From positions 1-8,542 of the forward strand of contig JAGYOJ010000055.1 of NCBI GenBank assembly GCA_018399435.1: 8,542 bases of DNA, given 5' to 3'. This DNA is from Actinomycetota bacterium. GTDB lineage: Bacteria; Actinomycetota; Humimicrobiia; Humimicrobiales; Humimicrobiaceae. Position numbers and translations under genes: made by a program. Below, in pieces: positions 6,746 through 8,542 of this stretch; the stretch's first letter is position 1, and each line of letters begins with the position of its first letter. The notes below the pieces were generated by a model. That model worked only from the letters and a program-made list of their open reading frames with translations. It ran no database searches and had not been told where the DNA came from.

Positions 6746-8275
6746 CTATTTAATAATTTTACTAGAAGTTTGGCCAATTTGTGCTTCTACTAACTTCTCT
6801 TCATCCATTGTTTCTCTATCAAATTCCGCAGCTACCTTGCCCTTATATAAGACAATGCTTCTGTCGGAAAGGTTCACTAATTCTGGTAGCTCAGAAGAAG
6901 TCATCAGTATAGAAATACCCCTATCTGCTAATTCCCTCATAATTTTATGTATTTCTGCCTTTGCACCTACATCAACCCCTCTGGTGGGTTCACACAATAT
7001 TAAAACTTTACAATTTGTTATAAGCGTTCTGCCTATTACAACTTTTTGCTGGTTACCGCCACTTAGATATATTACTTTTTGGTTATAATTTGAAAATTTA
7101 ATATCTAATCTATCTTTCATCCTATCAAAAACACTTTTTTCTTTTTCTGCTTTTATAAATAAGCCTTTTAAGAAAGTTAGTGTTTTTATGATAATAATGC
7201 TCAAGTTTTGAAGCACTGACATGTCATATAATAGGGCCTCATCTTTCCTGTCTTCTGTCACAAAACCAATCCCCAACTTTATTGCATCGCGGGGATCATT
7301 AATATTTACTTTCTTGCCCTCAAAATATATCTCCCCAGCTTTTTTAGGTATGGCACCATAAATGGATCTTAACAAGTGGTGGGCTCCTGAGCCAAGAATT
7401 CCTGCAATTGATAAAATTTCACCTTTATATAATTTAAAACTAACATTATCTACATAATCAGCCACTGAGTAATTATTAACTTCCATAACTACTTCTTTTT
7501 TCTCATGTTTGGTGCTAGATTCCGCAAAATATTCTTTTACTACTTTTCCTACCATCATTTCTATAATTTCACTTTCATTTGTATCAGAAGTTTTTTTAGT
7601 GCCAATTTTTTTACCGTCTCTAAGTACTGTAATCCTATCAGAAAGTTCAAATGCTTCCTCAAGCCTATGGGAAATATAAATTATAGAAACTCCTTTTTCC
7701 CTTAAATTTTTTATAATTTCAAATAATTTTTTTACTTCTTTCCCTGTTAATGTCGCTGTAGGCTCATCCATTATTATTAGCCTTGACTTAATGGATAATG
7801 CTTTTGCTATTTCTACCATTTGCCTTTCAGCAATAGTAATATCTGATATATATTTTTTAGGGTCAATATCTGAATCCAAGTCTTCCAGTATCTTCTTAGC
7901 ATCAGAATTAAGTTTTTTCCAGTTCATTATGAGGCTTCCAAATATTTTTGGCTCTCTACCAACAAAAATATTTTCTGCAACAGTTAAGTCAGGGATTAAG
8001 TTAAATTCCTGATAAATAACTGAAATTCCCTTGTTCTGGGATTCACAGGTTGAAGTAAAAACCGTTTTTTTGTTTTTAAAATAAATAGCGCCCCTGTCTG
8101 GCCTATATACACCGCCAAGCATCTTAATAAGGGTTGATTTCCCAGCGCCATTTTCACCCACTAATGCATGCACTTCGCCAAGGTTAACGTCAAAGCTAAC
8201 ATCATTAATTGCCACAACCCCTGGAAAAGTTTTTGTTATGTTTTCTAATTTACAAAGCTTATTATTCTTATTCAT
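6746..8275 (-). CDS. Sugar ABC transporter ATP-binding protein, two fused NBDs (RbsA/MglA family)
   Basis: The 509-residue cytoplasmic ATPase carries two ABC cassettes. NBD1 (about 8-245) has Walker A GENGAGKST (40-48), Q-loop Gln89, a weak signature ITIAERQMVEIA (146-157), Walker B LIIMDEPTATLT (166-177) and H-loop His203. NBD2 (about 262-500) has a degenerate Walker A GILGSGAHHLL (292-302), an intact signature LSGGNQQK (404-411), and Walker B LILCEPTRGVDVG (425-437), where Cys428 replaces the usual Asp. The intact NBD1 Walker sites pair with the NBD2 signature to make one working ATP site, as is typical for the family; the other site is degenerate. The length is normal (about 495-510). No Shine-Dalgarno precedes the ATG, although the upstream gene ends only 48 nt before. 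It is the first transporter gene of the operon. The substrate cannot be told from an ATPase. Confidence 0.94.
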   Translation of the reverse strand: MNKNNKLCKLENITKTFPGVVAINDVSFDVNLGEVHALVGENGAGKSTLIKMLGGVYRPDRGAIYFKNKKTVFTSTCESQNKGISVIYQEFNLIPDLTVAENIFVGREPKIFGSLIMNWKKLNSDAKKILEDLDSDIDPKKYISDITIAERQMVEIAKALSIKSRLIIMDEPTATLTGKEVKKLFEIIKNLREKGVSIIYISHRLEEAFELSDRITVLRDGKKIGTKKTSDTNESEIIEMMVGKVVKEYFAESSTKHEKKEVVMEVNNYSVADYVDNVSFKLYKGEILSIAGILGSGAHHLLRSIYGAIPKKAGEIYFEGKKVNINDPRDAIKLGIGFVTEDRKDEALLYDMSVLQNLSIIIIKTLTFLKGLFIKAEKEKSVFDRMKDRLDIKFSNYNQKVIYLSGGNQQKVVIGRTLITNCKVLILCEPTRGVDVGAKAEIHKIMRELADRGISILMTSSELPELVNLSDRSIVLYKGKVAAEFDRETMDEEKLVEAQIGQTSSKIIK

Positions 8276-8323
8276 TTTATATATGCTGTAAAATTAATAA
8301 AATTGTAAATACTAAACATTAAT

Positions 8324-8542
8324 TTAACCATTTTTATTAATGCTTTTTAACACTTCCTCAGTTATCTTTTCAACCAGGCCTTCATCTGGGGTCTGGCTAT
8401 TTTCCTTTTTATATGCAGTCCTTTTCCCAAAGGCATCCTCATATAAGTATCCGGGAGCACATACTTCCTTGGATACATCTATAGTGGCAAAATCTTCTTT
8501 TGTAAAATGCTGGTGTATTGAAAAGTCTGCATCAGGATTACC
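8324..8542 (-). CDS. C-terminal 72 residues of an unidentified protein, cut by the window edge
   Basis: An open minus-strand frame runs in from the right edge and ends in TAA at 8326-8324, 48 nt ahead of the ATPase. The visible part begins GNPDADFSIHQHF and includes VCAPGYLYEDAFGKRTAY, then a charged helical tail ending KSINKNG. Codon choice and composition look like real coding sequence, with a soluble, mixed-charge protein and no membrane segment. I do not recognise the family. By position it may be an enzyme or regulator of the same sugar operon, since no terminator is seen between it and the ATPase gene. Function is left open. Confidence 0.75.
   Translation of the reverse strand, partial: GNPDADFSIHQHFTKEDFATIDVSKEVCAPGYLYEDAFGKRTAYKKENSQTPDEGLVEKITEEVLKSINKNG

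Noticed and set aside
8278..8309. Possible promoter (TTTACA and TATATA) before the ATPase
   Set aside because: Spacing is about 20 bases and the hexamers are poor in a very AT-rich gap; expression from the upstream gene is as likely.
1..8542. Search for tRNA, rRNA, CRISPR arrays, insertion sequences or phage genes
   Set aside because: No cloverleaf, spaced repeats, transposase motifs or terminal inverted repeats were seen; the only tandem repeat is within the receptor gene.

Overview
This is an ordinary-looking stretch of an AT-rich bacterial chromosome, roughly one third G+C by eye. It holds one rightward gene (108-1502) and, leftward, two transcription units. Coding density is high, spacers are short, and a lipoprotein-type solute receptor is present. 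A YhaM-type exoribonuclease suggests a Firmicutes-like or other low-GC, probably anaerobic lineage. The window has no rRNA or other marker that would fix the phylum. Uncultivated groups such as Atribacterota or the Humimicrobiia-type Actinomycetota are possible, but that is a guess.

Layout, left to right. (1) 108-1502 (+) encodes a FAD/NAD(P)H-dependent disulfide reductase of the CoA-disulfide reductase/NADH oxidase family, with an intact active-site Cys49. Its stop codon overlaps the stop of the convergent neighbour in a shared TTAA. (2) 3309-1499 (-) is a two-gene unit, surE then yhaM. SurE is a survival-protein nucleotidase and YhaM an OB-fold plus HD-domain 3'-5' exoribonuclease. Only 2 nt separate the two genes, so both may act in RNA and nucleotide turnover. 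(3) 3310-3565 is the spacer. It carries a strong GAAA-loop terminator for the unit upstream and a possible near-leaderless promoter for surE. (4) 8542-3566 (-) is the transporter operon: the end of an unidentified gene, then a double-NBD sugar ABC ATPase (RbsA/MglA family), two different BPD_transp_2 permeases, and a lipoprotein sugar-binding protein last, closed by the terminator.

The transporter parts form one complete CUT2-type importer. The lipid-anchored receptor binds a sugar-like ligand, the two permeases probably form a heterodimeric channel, and the fused ATPase drives uptake. The order ATPase-permease-permease-receptor is that of the AI-2 importer lsrACDB, but the receptor does not read as LsrB, and the substrate cannot be named from sequence.

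I found no clearly undescribed system. The details most worth a second look are: a glutamate-rich 11-residue repeat tether in the receptor (33-bp DNA repeat); an orphan, full-strength Shine-Dalgarno sequence about 50 nt ahead of the receptor start, resembling a STAB-SD; a receptor pocket that differs from RbsB at several ligand contacts; a Cys in place of the second Walker B Asp of the ATPase; the shared TTAA stop; and a surE start without a Shine-Dalgarno.
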